This document shows positions 25,479-34,103 of a stretch of DNA of 64,000 nt, in pieces; within the stretch, counting starts at the first letter, position 1, and every line of letters starts with the position of its first letter. Location of the stretch: NCBI GenBank assembly GCA_900752195.1, contig CAADUJ010000019.1:1-64000 (forward strand). Direction: 5' to 3'. Under the pieces are notes generated by a model that saw only the letters and a list, made by a program, of their open reading frames with translations, was not told where the DNA came from and searched no databases. Position numbers and translations under genes: made by a program. The stretch comes from an uncultured Negativicutes bacterium. Its GTDB lineage: Bacteria; Bacillota; Negativicutes; Veillonellales; Megasphaeraceae.

Positions 25479-26147
25479 TTAGTCCGTATGAAGCAAGGTA
25501 AAGCGATTCTTTTCATAATCTATAAGACCCTCTTTTTTCATATTGCTCAATTCGGCCGACAAGGCGGAACGATCAACAGAAAAGAAATCTGCCAGTTCCT
25601 GTCGATTATAGGGAATCGTAAACGAGTTTTTTCCCACTCGGTTGGCTTCATCTGATAAATAGGTCATAACCTTACGTCGCATGGAGCGTTGAGAAATATA
25701 GCGTATTTTCCGCGTCAACACGGTATTCTTCGTTGCCAGGAGCATGATGAAATTCGCCACGAAGCGCTGTTGCCATGACCGCATCAACGGTTCATCTGAA
25801 AAGATGGGACGTAAATCGATAAAGAGAATCTCTGTATCCTTCGTAACGTATACGTCTACTTGCGCTTTGTGGTCTACTGTCGCCGCAAAGGCTTCACCGA
25901 AAAATTCACCTTCTTTGACGGCTGTCAGGATGTTGCGGTTACCCCAGTAATCTTCCTGTATAATATGAACTTCACCACTGAGGACGATGCCCAGAGAATC
26001 TATCGTATCGCCAGCTAAAAAGACGAATTCACCTTTTTTAAATGTTTTACGACGGCTCCCTGTATCGCTGAGAAGACAGTCTAGATCTTCTTCTGAGAGG
26101 TTATGGAACAATACAGATTGTGATATTTTTTTTAAAATAGAATCCAT
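25479..26147 (-). CDS. Crp/Fnr family transcriptional regulator
   Basis: A 222-residue regulator with an N-terminal cyclic-nucleotide-like beta barrel (about 12-120; IVLSGEVHII, EGEFFGEAFA) and a C-terminal winged helix (about 145-215; NRQELADFFSVDRSALSAEL). It lacks an Fnr-type N-terminal cysteine cluster, so it is not an obvious Fe-S oxygen sensor. The ATG at 26147 has AAAGGAG 6 nt upstream. It is divergent from a ferredoxin-domain gene 100 bp away; this pairing is common in anaerobic Firmicutes and suggests the regulator controls the ferredoxin gene. Ligand unknown. Confidence 0.88.
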   Translation of the reverse strand: MDSILKKISQSVLFHNLSEEDLDCLLSDTGSRRKTFKKGEFVFLAGDTIDSLGIVLSGEVHIIQEDYWGNRNILTAVKEGEFFGEAFAATVDHKAQVDVYVTKDTEILFIDLRPIFSDEPLMRSWQQRFVANFIMLLATKNTVLTRKIRYISQRSMRRKVMTYLSDEANRVGKNSFTIPYNRQELADFFSVDRSALSAELSNMKKEGLIDYEKNRFTLLHTD

Positions 26148-26247
26148 CTTTTTCTCCTTTCGTTGAGAATACAACGGAAATGATTCTTCCTTTGTACTAT
26201 ACTATGTTTGTAATCAAAAGGAAAGCACAATAGAAGGAGGATATACT

Positions 26248-27006
26248 ATGAAACGTAGAATCATTCATATAGATCAAGAAAAATGTAACGGTTGCGGCGC
26301 TTGCGCTAATGCTTGCCACGAAGGCGCTATTGCCATGGTCAACGGAAAGGCACAGCTCATGCGTGATGACTATTGTGATGGCCTCGGCGATTGCCTGCCT
26401 CACTGCCCGACGAATGCCATTACCTTCATTGAACGTGAAGCAGCCCCGTATGATGCAGAAGCCGTCGCTGCACACATGAAGAAAAAAGGGAAACCTGTCG
26501 GTGGCTGTCCCGGAAGCCGTATGCAGACGATTCACCACGATATGCCGGCTGGTGGCTGCCCTGGCAGCCGCATGCAGACGCTCCATCAGGAAACGACAGG
26601 ACCGGAGTCTGCCCCTGCAGCACCTGCTGCTCCTTCTGTTTCCCGTCTCAATCAGTGGCCTGTCCAGATTCGCCTTGTTCCCGTCAATGCACCGTATTTT
26701 GACAACGCCCATCTGCTCATCGCTGCGGACTGCACAGCCTATTCCTATGCCCGGTTCCATGAAGATTTCATTAAGAACCGCATTACCATCGTCGGCTGCC
26801 CCAAGTTAGATGATGTAAATTACGCTGATAAACTGACTGAGATCATCAAGAATAATAACATTAAAGATGTCACTATCGTACGCATGGAAGTTCCCTGTTG
26901 TGGCGGTCTTGAAATGGCTGCTAAAACAGCGTTACAGCAAAGCGGAAAATTCATTTCTTGGCAAGTCGTTACGATTTCCATCGACGGAAAGATTCTTGAC
27001 GAGTAA
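26248..27006 (+). CDS. 4Fe-4S ferredoxin-domain protein with duplicated GGCPGSRMQT motif
   Basis: A 252-residue redox protein. The first cluster site is canonical (C13, C16, C19, C23). The second region (C43, C49, C53 in CDGLGDCLPHCP) has Leu at position 46 where a fourth Cys would be expected. A linker then repeats GGCPGSRMQT at 85-94 and 102-111, each with a free Cys, and is followed by an Ala/Pro hinge. The C-terminal domain (about 135-252) has C162, C184 and the C217-C218 pair in VPCCGG. Function is unknown; redox signalling with the divergent Crp/Fnr regulator is inferred from context. AAGGAGG precedes the ATG. Confidence 0.85.
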   Translation: MKRRIIHIDQEKCNGCGACANACHEGAIAMVNGKAQLMRDDYCDGLGDCLPHCPTNAITFIEREAAPYDAEAVAAHMKKKGKPVGGCPGSRMQTIHHDMPAGGCPGSRMQTLHQETTGPESAPAAPAAPSVSRLNQWPVQIRLVPVNAPYFDNAHLLIAADCTAYSYARFHEDFIKNRITIVGCPKLDDVNYADKLTEIIKNNNIKDVTIVRMEVPCCGGLEMAAKTALQQSGKFISWQVVTISIDGKILDE

Positions 27007-27030
27007 CCAATACGATTGATTCCTTTTGTT

Positions 27031-27070
27031 AAAAGGAGCGTCTCCATCCCTTCCAGGAGCGCCCTTTATA
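27031..27070 (+). terminator. Terminator after the ferredoxin gene
   Basis: An imperfect stem (AAAGG-a-GCG-t-CTCC with GGAG-CGC-CCTTT) followed by TATATATT. The pairing is interrupted by single-base bulges. Confidence 0.5.
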
Positions 27071-27083
27071 TATTCCTCTTTAG

Positions 27084-27145
27084 AGGTATGATAAAACGAT
27101 AAAACGCTCTCTTACCACGCGGTAAAAGAGCGTTTTATCATACCT
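27084..27145 (-). terminator. Long inverted repeat, terminator of the Lrp/AsnC gene
   Basis: The right arm (GGTAAAAGAGCGTTTTATCATACCT) pairs with the left arm except that the left arm carries an extra 8 nt, because GATAAAAC is repeated in tandem. The apical loop is only ACGC. It lies 15 bp after the minus-strand regulator gene and can also stop the ferredoxin transcript. Confidence 0.7.
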
Positions 27146-27159
27146 ACGTCGTGTAGATG

Positions 27160-27609
27160 TTACATGATTTCTACATTCCACTCTTCTTTTAACGTCGATA
27201 AGCACATAAACGTTTGTGAAGATGCGACAGTAGGAATTTCATTCAATTTATCCATGAGGAAATGCTCCAGATCGTCTGGAGTCTTAACGAGAACCTTCAA
27301 AAGGTAATCAAAGGCACCGACGACATGATGGCATTCCAATACTTCCTGGAAGCCTACAACGTTTTGACGGAATTCATCGTCTTCTCCGGATCGTTCCAAA
27401 TTAACCATAATGAAGGCTGTCACATTGTAGCCTGTCTTACGACGGCTGATTTTTGCACCATATCCTTCAATGATTCCGTTATGTTCCATTTTGCGGATAC
27501 GTTCGGATACGGCTGGAATGGAAAGCCCTACAATTTTACTGATTTCTGTAGCCGATGCTTTCCCATTTTTCTTTAAAATCACTAATATCTTTTCATCAAT
27601 ATGATCCAT
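27160..27609 (-). CDS. Lrp/AsnC family transcriptional regulator
   Basis: A 149-residue feast/famine regulator: an N-terminal helix-turn-helix (ATEISKIVGLSIPAVSERIRKM, about 19-40) and a C-terminal RAM ligand-binding domain (about 65-145) with the VVGAFDYLLKVLV strand and GxxD-type turn. Such proteins usually sense amino acids and form octamers. It is monocistronic and its target is not evident; it follows the rnf-apbE operon in the same direction but has its own 148-bp AT-rich upstream region. Confidence 0.92.
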   Translation of the reverse strand: MDHIDEKILVILKKNGKASATEISKIVGLSIPAVSERIRKMEHNGIIEGYGAKISRRKTGYNVTAFIMVNLERSGEDDEFRQNVVGFQEVLECHHVVGAFDYLLKVLVKTPDDLEHFLMDKLNEIPTVASSQTFMCLSTLKEEWNVEIM

Positions 27610-27757
27610 TCGTGGTTACATCCCCTTATTCTCATTTTCTGCAGGTTCTTACATTGCATCTCTACTTATTATCTTATAAAATTAAGATTTTGTAAATAGT
27701 TTTATTTAAATCTTTTTAAATTTCTATTGTTTTTCACAGGCAAACTTACAATTTTCT

Positions 27758-28816
27758 TTACTGCGCTAAATGAAAATCTTCATTCATATCTGAAAAATGG
27801 TCCATGAATTCTGGTGTTTCGTAGATAGTTCCATCTTCCATCGTAATTTCACCATCTACACCATCCATCTGTTGTATGAATGAAATCCCTTTCTCAGGTC
27901 CCATGATGAAAACGACTGTCGTCAACATGTCACTCAACATGCCTGCATGGTCTACGTCACCGTGGATAACGATAGAATCGCTCATAACGCCAGAACGGGC
28001 GGGATACCCTGTACGAGGATCAAAAATATGATGATACCGTATGCCATCTTGAATGAAATATCGTTCGTAGTCACCAGATGTCCCTAAAGCTTCATCTTCA
28101 ATGGTAATGATACCCAGATAAGACTGCGGATCCTCATTCCGAGGATGACGGATGCCAATCTTCCAGGGCTTACCTTTATTGGTCTCACCCAGAGCATACA
28201 TAGAACTGGCCCCTAAGTTTATGAGCCCATTTTCAATATGATGCGCTGCGTAAATCTTACGGACTTCATCGACAGCAAATCCTTTTGCAATACCACCTAG
28301 GTCGATGGACATTCCTTCTTTGGCCAACATGACACTGTGATCTTCTTGTCGAAGGAGAATATCTTTATAGTTAACCAGACGTAAAGCCTGTGCAATGTCT
28401 TTATCTGATGGGACATGTTGGTCACTATTACCTATATCCCAAAGATTCGTAACGACGCCGACGCTAATATCCCAAATGCCATTCGTTCTTTCAGAAAATT
28501 CTTTGGAATACGCTATCATGTCGTATATAGCCGGATCGACAGAAACATACTCTTTCCCTGCGGCGGCATTGATACGACTAATATCACTGTCAGGAGATGT
28601 TGTACTTGCCAACGCATCCAATTCCTGAATGCGCTTAATACCTTCTTCGACAGCCTGTTGTGCTTCGTCGCCCTGTGCCCGAAGCTGAACTGTCGTATCC
28701 ATAGCAATAATACTCTTATCATAAGACTGCTCCGGATGCAAAGCACATCCGGAGCAGCTCATGGTAATCAGTATAACAGCTATGCCTACGTAGTGGGCAT
28801 ACCTTTTTAGATCCAT
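27758..28816 (-). CDS. apbE: FAD:protein FMN transferase ApbE (lipoprotein)
   Basis: A 352-residue flavin transferase that attaches FMN through a phosphoester bond to Thr residues of exported or membrane proteins such as RnfG and RnfD. The N-terminus has a lipobox, MSCSGC, so it is anchored at the outer face of the membrane. Family motifs include MDTTVQLRA near 40, DLGGIAKGFAVDEV (about 170-183), NLGASSMYALG and the C-terminal GYPARSGVMS. It lies 1 bp after rnfB as last gene of rnfCDGEAB-apbE, which directly links it to flavinylation of its operon partners. Confidence 0.95.
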   Translation of the reverse strand: MDLKRYAHYVGIAVILITMSCSGCALHPEQSYDKSIIAMDTTVQLRAQGDEAQQAVEEGIKRIQELDALASTTSPDSDISRINAAAGKEYVSVDPAIYDMIAYSKEFSERTNGIWDISVGVVTNLWDIGNSDQHVPSDKDIAQALRLVNYKDILLRQEDHSVMLAKEGMSIDLGGIAKGFAVDEVRKIYAAHHIENGLINLGASSMYALGETNKGKPWKIGIRHPRNEDPQSYLGIITIEDEALGTSGDYERYFIQDGIRYHHIFDPRTGYPARSGVMSDSIVIHGDVDHAGMLSDMLTTVVFIMGPEKGISFIQQMDGVDGEITMEDGTIYETPEFMDHFSDMNEDFHLAQ

Positions 28817-28817
28817 A

Positions 28818-29672
28818 TTAACCTACATTTTCTTCTTTCTTAAAGACGCCTTTGATCATTTCGCCGATAGCACCAGTCGGGCACTTCGTCAAGCACGTTG
28901 CGTTGTCGCAAGTATGACAGATTTCCTGATTGATAACAGCCAGATGATCGATAATCTTGATGGCTTCCTGATCCTTATGGGAGCAGTTTCTTGCGCAGGA
29001 ACCGCAACCGAGGCAAAGAGCCTTGCAGTTCTTCATAGCCGGGGCACCAAAATCTTTGGAGCTACAGCTTACGCTAACTTTAGCACTCATAGGAAGCAAT
29101 TCAATGACATGGTTCGGGCAGGTATTCGCACATTTACCACAACCAGTACAGATATTCTTGTTGATCTGAGGAAGACCATTTTCGCCCATTGTCATAGCAC
29201 CGAACGGGCAGGCGCGAACACAGTTACCAAAACCGAGGCAACCGAATTTACAGAATTTAGGGCCCTGCTGTACGAGCTTGGCAGCTGCACAGTCGTGGAT
29301 GCCTTTATATTCATACGCCAGTTTAGCTACGCCATTACCACCACGGCACTTGACATGTGCATATACAGGTTCCGTTGCTTCTGCAACTTTGCCCGTCAAT
29401 TTAGCGACGATATTGGCAACCTCTGCCTTACCAGGTACGCAAAGGTTAGGCGGAACTTCCGGATCGAGTACGACAGCTTCCGCATATTTTGCGCAACCTG
29501 CGAAACCGCAGGCACCGCATTGACCTTGAGGCAGCGCTTCTTTTACTTCACCAATAAGCGGATTTTCTTCCATGGCAAACTTCTTGTCAGCAGAGGCGAG
29601 GACAAAGCCAAACACGACGCCAATGCAAGTCAAGGTTACAACAGCCATGACCGCGATTAATGTATAATCCAT
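28818..29672 (-). CDS. rnfB: Rnf complex iron-sulfur subunit RnfB
   Basis: A 284-residue subunit, probably the entry point for electrons from reduced ferredoxin. An N-terminal membrane anchor (about 5-27) is followed by a cluster-binding domain (GQCGACGFAGC, about 51-61, plus the Cys in LCVPGK), a canonical pair of 4Fe-4S motifs (CKFGCLGFGNCVRACP and CTGCGKCANTCP) and a further Cys-rich C-terminal ferredoxin region (CLGCGSCARNC and CHTCDNATCLTKCP). The many clusters are typical of clostridial RnfB. Confidence 0.96.
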   Translation of the reverse strand: MDYTLIAVMAVVTLTCIGVVFGFVLASADKKFAMEENPLIGEVKEALPQGQCGACGFAGCAKYAEAVVLDPEVPPNLCVPGKAEVANIVAKLTGKVAEATEPVYAHVKCRGGNGVAKLAYEYKGIHDCAAAKLVQQGPKFCKFGCLGFGNCVRACPFGAMTMGENGLPQINKNICTGCGKCANTCPNHVIELLPMSAKVSVSCSSKDFGAPAMKNCKALCLGCGSCARNCSHKDQEAIKIIDHLAVINQEICHTCDNATCLTKCPTGAIGEMIKGVFKKEENVG

Positions 29673-29697
29673 GATTTAGTCCATCTCCTTTTCTCTG

Positions 29698-30273
29698 TTA
29701 AATCATACCGGAGAAACCAAGGAATGCCAAGGAAAGCATACCTGCAACGATAAAGGCAATCGGAGTACCTTTCATTGGTCCAGGAACATCAGCATAATCC
29801 AGTTTTTCACGGCAGCTAGCCATGAGAATCAGAGCCAGGGCGAAACCAAGGCCTGCGCCTACGGCAAATACGATATTTTCAACAAAGTTATAGTTGTTCG
29901 TTACACTGATAACCGGTACGGACAATACGATACAGTTCGTAGCGATCAACATGAGGTAAATCCCCCACATGTTGTACAACGTCGGAGATTGTTTCTTGAT
30001 AACGATTTCCAACAGCTGTACAAAGCTGGCAATCAAGATAACGAAGGAAATCGTACGGAGAAATTCCAGATGAAGCGGAACGAGAACTAAGTTATACAAG
30101 AGCCAAGCCAGTATCGTACTGAGGGTAATGACGGACGTTACGGCAAAGCCCATCCCTACGGATGCATTTAAGTTCTTAGAAACACCGAAGAAGATACACA
30201 GGCCCAAGAACTTGGTCAATACGAAGTTGTTAATTAAAACAGCTCCGATAAAAAGCGTAAAATATGCGCCCAT
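29698..30273 (-). CDS. rnfA: Rnf complex membrane subunit RnfA
   Basis: A 191-residue membrane protein with six hydrophobic segments, homologous to NqrE of the sodium-pumping NADH:quinone reductase. The N-terminal INNFVLTKFLGLC block and the central LMLIATNCIVLSVP carry the half-symmetric cysteines that coordinate an intramembrane iron-sulfur cluster together with RnfE. Its start codon overlaps the rnfE stop region at 30273, and rnfB follows after 25 bp. Confidence 0.96.
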   Translation of the reverse strand: MGAYFTLFIGAVLINNFVLTKFLGLCIFFGVSKNLNASVGMGFAVTSVITLSTILAWLLYNLVLVPLHLEFLRTISFVILIASFVQLLEIVIKKQSPTLYNMWGIYLMLIATNCIVLSVPVISVTNNYNFVENIVFAVGAGLGFALALILMASCREKLDYADVPGPMKGTPIAFIVAGMLSLAFLGFSGMI

Positions 30274-30896
30274 TATCCTTCAACCCCTTTCAGTTGTTTC
30301 TGTCTTTCTACATGGTCATTCCACATCTTGAATCCGGCCATGATGAAGCCGATGAGCATGAAAGCTCCAGGCGGCAATGCCATGATCAGTGCCGGCATGT
30401 AGTCAGGACCGAAAACAGGTACACCGAAGAACGTGCCATTACCGATGATTTCACGGATGAAGGAAATAACGAACATAGCGATAGTAAAACCAACGCCCAT
30501 GCCCATCCCATCGAGGAACGATACGACAATGCCGTTCTTCGAAGCAACCGATTCAGCACGAGCAAGGATGATAGCAAATACGACTACCAGGTCAAGGTAT
30601 ACGCCCAATGCTTTGTACAGGTCAGGAGCATATGCCTGAAGGAAAAGCTGTACACAGGTTACGATCGTGGCGATACATGTGATGTATACAGGAATACGAA
30701 CTTTTTTGTTAATCAATTTGTGGATAATCGAAACGACAGTGTTATTAGCTGTAATAACGAACCATACTGTGCAACCCATCGTCAGGCCGTTTACGATGCT
30801 AGTGGTAACAGCAAGGCCAGGGCACAGGGACAGTGCCAACACGAAGTATGGGTTTTCTTCGATAATGCCTCTACTAAAAACCTTCCAAAGATTCAT
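30273..30896 (-). CDS. rnfE: Rnf complex membrane subunit RnfE
   Basis: A 207-residue six-span subunit homologous to NqrD. It contains LSLCPGLAVTTSIVNGLTMG and a later YITCIATIVTCVQL stretch with cysteines positioned for the membrane iron-sulfur centre shared with RnfA. Its ends abut rnfG and rnfA with 1-bp overlaps, so the subunits are translated in a coupled fashion. Confidence 0.96.
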   Translation of the reverse strand: MNLWKVFSRGIIEENPYFVLALSLCPGLAVTTSIVNGLTMGCTVWFVITANNTVVSIIHKLINKKVRIPVYITCIATIVTCVQLFLQAYAPDLYKALGVYLDLVVVFAIILARAESVASKNGIVVSFLDGMGMGVGFTIAMFVISFIREIIGNGTFFGVPVFGPDYMPALIMALPPGAFMLIGFIMAGFKMWNDHVERQKQLKGVEG

Positions 30897-31447
30897 TATT
30901 GCTTACCCCCTAACTCTGCAGCTTTTTCAACAGCCTGCTTTACGCCTAACGTAAAGGCACGAGAGGAAATAGTAGCCCCAGTCATGGCCTGGATTTTATC
31001 TTTCTGGCTATGATCTTTCGTAACTACCAGATCTTGGGCTTTCTTGCCTTTAAACTGATCTTTGAACGGCGACTTTGCACCTTTATCACCGAGGCCAGGA
31101 GTTTCGTTAGCTTCGAGAACAGTGTAATCAATAACAGAGCCATCCATAGAAACAGCCGTTAACAATTTAATCGGGCCACCATACCCTTTCGGTTCGGTCG
31201 GAATAATATAAGCGACTTTCTGGCCGCCTTTTTCAGCGATAAATGTATCCGCTTCTCCCTGTACAGGAATGAATGTATCGGCATCGACAAGAGATTTCAT
31301 CGATTCTTGTTTCATCTGTTCTGCTTTAGCTGTCGCAGTCGGGCCGGTAATGAAGAATACGAGGCCGATGATGCAGCCGGAAACGAGGCACGTGCAAACA
31401 AGATTCATAGCAATCTTAAAGATACCGCTGTTGTTTTTGTCTGCCAT
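30896..31447 (-). CDS. rnfG: Rnf complex FMN-binding subunit RnfG
   Basis: A 183-residue subunit with one N-terminal span (about 9-33) and an extracytoplasmic FMN-binding domain. The flavinylation site is visible as MTGATISSRAF, in which the Thr of the [S/T]-G-A-T motif carries FMN attached by ApbE. The LEANETPGLGDKG motif is also typical of the family. It lies directly between rnfD and rnfE. Confidence 0.96.
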   Translation of the reverse strand: MADKNNSGIFKIAMNLVCTCLVSGCIIGLVFFITGPTATAKAEQMKQESMKSLVDADTFIPVQGEADTFIAEKGGQKVAYIIPTEPKGYGGPIKLLTAVSMDGSVIDYTVLEANETPGLGDKGAKSPFKDQFKGKKAQDLVVTKDHSQKDKIQAMTGATISSRAFTLGVKQAVEKAAELGGKQ

Positions 31448-31448
31448 G

Positions 31449-32477
31449 TTATTTAGCCCCCTTTACTTCACCGAATACTTTCGGTTTTACGAGGCGGTCA
31501 ATTAACGGAGTCAATGCGTTCATGAGCAAGATCGAATAGCAAACGCCTTCCGGATAACCGCCAAGAGTACGGATCAATACAGTAATGAGACCGCAACCTA
31601 GAGCAAAAATGATCTGGCCTTTTACTGTAATCGGAGCTGTGACCATATCAGTAGCCATGAAGAATGCACCGATGACCAGACCACCAGCCATCATTTCAAA
31701 TACAGCTACGCTCGGGCTGTAAATGATGGACATAAGCACGCCAACAGTTGCAATCATGACAACCGGTACCTGCCAGTTCACATAGCCTTTCCAGATGAGG
31801 TAAATGCCGCCGAGTACTAAGAGGATCGTCGATGTTTCGCCTAAGGAACCATTGCGGAACCCGAAGAAGAGGTTCTGGTAAATCGTTCCCCAGTCATTTG
31901 CGCCAAAAAGGCTGAACAGTGCATCCTGACCGCCATGTTTGAACACATTCAGCGGGGTAGCACCTGCTACGCCATCAATGACTTGTCCGTTCAACTGGGT
32001 CCACGTCGTCATTGCAATAGGCCAGGAAACCATCAAGCCTGCACGGCCAACATGTGCCGGGTTGAAAAGGTTGTAGCCAAGACCGCCCATGGACTGTTTA
32101 CAAACGACGATGGCAATAAAGGAACCAACAATCGTCATCCACCACGGTAACGTCGGAGGACAGGACATTGCCATAAGAAGGCCCGTAATGACAGCACTGC
32201 CGTCAGAAACGGTAACTTTCTTGTGCAACAGTTTTTCCCAAAGATATTCAAAGATTACAGCCGAGACAACGGCAACCAAGATATTAACAAGTGCACCGAT
32301 GCCGAAATAGAATACACCGAAGGCAGCAGCTGGAACAAGAGCCGCTACAACATTCCACATGATTTTAGGAATGCTTTCGTTACAGCGAACATGCGGCGAA
32401 GATGATACAGTCAATTTTAATTCCTGCATGTCTTTAGCATCCTTTCCTATAGATTGTCCTTTCGCTTCTGGACTCAT
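31449..32477 (-). CDS. rnfD: Rnf complex membrane subunit RnfD
   Basis: A multi-span NqrB-like subunit binding covalent FMN and riboflavin. The segment DGVAGATPLNVFK contains the conserved AT-P-L flavinylation site, although the residue two before the Ala is Ala rather than the usual Ser or Thr. The conserved N-terminal SSSPHVRC is present. Two starts are possible: ATG at 32477 (AAGGG 6 nt upstream) or ATG at 32429 (MQELKLTVSSSPH, closer to most homologues). I list the longer form; the shorter, 326 residues, is equally plausible. Confidence 0.94.
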   Translation of the reverse strand: MSPEAKGQSIGKDAKDMQELKLTVSSSPHVRCNESIPKIMWNVVAALVPAAAFGVFYFGIGALVNILVAVVSAVIFEYLWEKLLHKKVTVSDGSAVITGLLMAMSCPPTLPWWMTIVGSFIAIVVCKQSMGGLGYNLFNPAHVGRAGLMVSWPIAMTTWTQLNGQVIDGVAGATPLNVFKHGGQDALFSLFGANDWGTIYQNLFFGFRNGSLGETSTILLVLGGIYLIWKGYVNWQVPVVMIATVGVLMSIIYSPSVAVFEMMAGGLVIGAFFMATDMVTAPITVKGQIIFALGCGLITVLIRTLGGYPEGVCYSILLMNALTPLIDRLVKPKVFGEVKGAK

Positions 32478-32497
32478 GATATCCCTTCTTCCAATGA

Positions 32498-33841
32498 TTA
32501 CTTGGCCTGTGCTTTTTTCTTAGCTTCAGCCTGAAGTGCTTTAACCTGACCTTTTGCATTACGGATATACTGGACAATATTGCGTTTTGCCGGACACGTG
32601 TATACGCAGCTACCACATTCTACGCAATTCATGACACCGTATTCCATACATTTTTCCCAGGCCTGGCAGGAAGAAAAGATGCTCAGCTGGCTCGGGATAA
32701 GACCCATCGGGCATGCCTGAACGCAACGACCACAGCGGATACAGGGTTCTTCTTCACCAACATTGCATTTTTCTGCAGACAATGCGAGGATACCAGAAGC
32801 ACCCTTTGTAATAGGAATATCCATCTGGTATTGTGCAAAACCCATCATCGGGCCACCGGCGATTACGCGATCCGGAGTCTGAGAGAAACCGCCGCAGTAA
32901 TCAATCGCTTCCTGGAACGTCGTACCGATACGGAGTGAAAGGTTCTTCGGTTCCTTGATGCAGTCGCCTGTAACCGTCGTCAGACGTTCGATGAACGGAA
33001 TCCCATGACAGACTGCATCTGTAACGGCAATAACCGTACCGACGTTACTTACGACACAGCCAACGTTCATAGGAAGTCCGCCTGGTTCTACCTGACGGCC
33101 TGTCATGGCTTCAATCATCATTTTTTCTGCGCCCTGCGGGTATTTCGTGATGCAAGGTTCAACGGATACTTCAGGAATATCCTTAAACGCTTCTGTAAGT
33201 TTGGAGACAGCTTCCGGTTTATTATCTTCAATACCGATAAAACCTCTCTTGACGCCTAACGCTTTCATGATGATCTGTACACCTGTAACGAGCTTTTCGA
33301 TGTACGGCGCTTCTACCATGGCACGATAGTCACAAGTCAAATACGGTTCACATTCTGCAGCGTTGACAATAAACGTATCGACAGGTTTATTAGGCGTAAA
33401 CTTAACATGTGCCGGGAAAGTAGCGCCGCCGCAACCAACAACACCGGCTTTTTTGATCAGTTCGATGATTTCCTTGCTATCAAGCTGTTTCCAATCACGT
33501 TCCTGAAGAACGTCATCAGCCCATTCATCTTTGCCGTCCGATTTGATGACGACAGCCATACACTGAACCATCGTGTTGTGAGGCATGGGAGCTACCTTGA
33601 CAACATCACCGGAAATCGAAGCATGGATGTCAGCATGGAGGAATGCATCGCTCGTACCGATCAGCTGGCCTTTCTTTACATGGTCGCCAACCTTTACCGT
33701 CGGAGTACAGGGAGCACCGAAATGCATACTCATCGGGATGACTACTTGATCCGGTATTGCTGGGGTTTCAATAGCCTTATCTTTGGCATATACCTTGCCA
33801 TCGAAGGGATGAACCCCACCTCTTTTAAAGGTTTTCAACAT
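32498..33841 (-). CDS. rnfC: Rnf complex NADH-side subunit RnfC
   Basis: A 447-residue peripheral subunit binding FMN and NAD(H) and carrying two 4Fe-4S clusters (CIRCGRCVQACP and CVECGSCVYTCP near 365-415). The FMN/NADH region has GCGGATFPAHVKF near 138, shared with NuoF. The N-terminus begins MLKTFKRGGVHPFDGK. The ATG at 33841 has AGGTG 7 nt upstream. It is the first gene of the operon. The complete set predicts coupling of ferredoxin oxidation to NAD reduction with sodium or proton export; which ion cannot be settled by eye. Confidence 0.96.
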   Translation of the reverse strand: MLKTFKRGGVHPFDGKVYAKDKAIETPAIPDQVVIPMSMHFGAPCTPTVKVGDHVKKGQLIGTSDAFLHADIHASISGDVVKVAPMPHNTMVQCMAVVIKSDGKDEWADDVLQERDWKQLDSKEIIELIKKAGVVGCGGATFPAHVKFTPNKPVDTFIVNAAECEPYLTCDYRAMVEAPYIEKLVTGVQIIMKALGVKRGFIGIEDNKPEAVSKLTEAFKDIPEVSVEPCITKYPQGAEKMMIEAMTGRQVEPGGLPMNVGCVVSNVGTVIAVTDAVCHGIPFIERLTTVTGDCIKEPKNLSLRIGTTFQEAIDYCGGFSQTPDRVIAGGPMMGFAQYQMDIPITKGASGILALSAEKCNVGEEEPCIRCGRCVQACPMGLIPSQLSIFSSCQAWEKCMEYGVMNCVECGSCVYTCPAKRNIVQYIRNAKGQVKALQAEAKKKAQAK

Positions 33842-34067
33842 CAAAAATCACCTCATTAATATATAATGAAAACATAAACACATTAAGCAGCCAATTTCGC
33901 GATACAAGCCTACTTGTCTTTATGTCAACCTTTCCTGTCGATATCATACGCCTTATGGTTGACATACTCGACACGCCATTCATAGCAAGTTTTGCATCGA
34001 CTCTCAAAGAGGTGCTTATAAACCAAAAACTGAGCATCATGACAAACGTCAAATACCCACCCTTAAT
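33842..34067 (-). promoter_or_regulatory. Long 5-prime leader of the rnf operon
   Basis: Between the predicted transcription start (about 34068) and rnfC lie roughly 225 untranslated nucleotides with internal structure: a perfect 10-bp inverted repeat (TATGTCAACC at 33921, GGTTGACATA at 33957) with a 26-nt loop, and a hairpin ACAAG-ccta-CTTGT at 33904-33917. It matches no riboswitch class that I can recall in detail. A cis-regulatory RNA or long-leader mRNA control is inferred. Confidence 0.45.
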
Positions 34068-34074
34068 CGTTTTC

Positions 34075-34103
34075 ATTATAGCATTATATGCTTTATTATT
34101 CAA
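34075..34103 (-). promoter_or_regulatory. Promoter of the rnf operon
   Basis: On the minus strand TTGAAT and TATAAT are separated by exactly 17 bp. It is the best sigma-A-type match in the 630-bp gap before rnfC. Confidence 0.65.

Noticed and set aside
30264..31013. A 249-codon open frame antisense to rnfE and rnfG
   Set aside because: It is a codon-bias shadow: amino-acid composition is implausible (runs of Asp, His, Arg, Cys) and the opposite strand carries clearly conserved genes.
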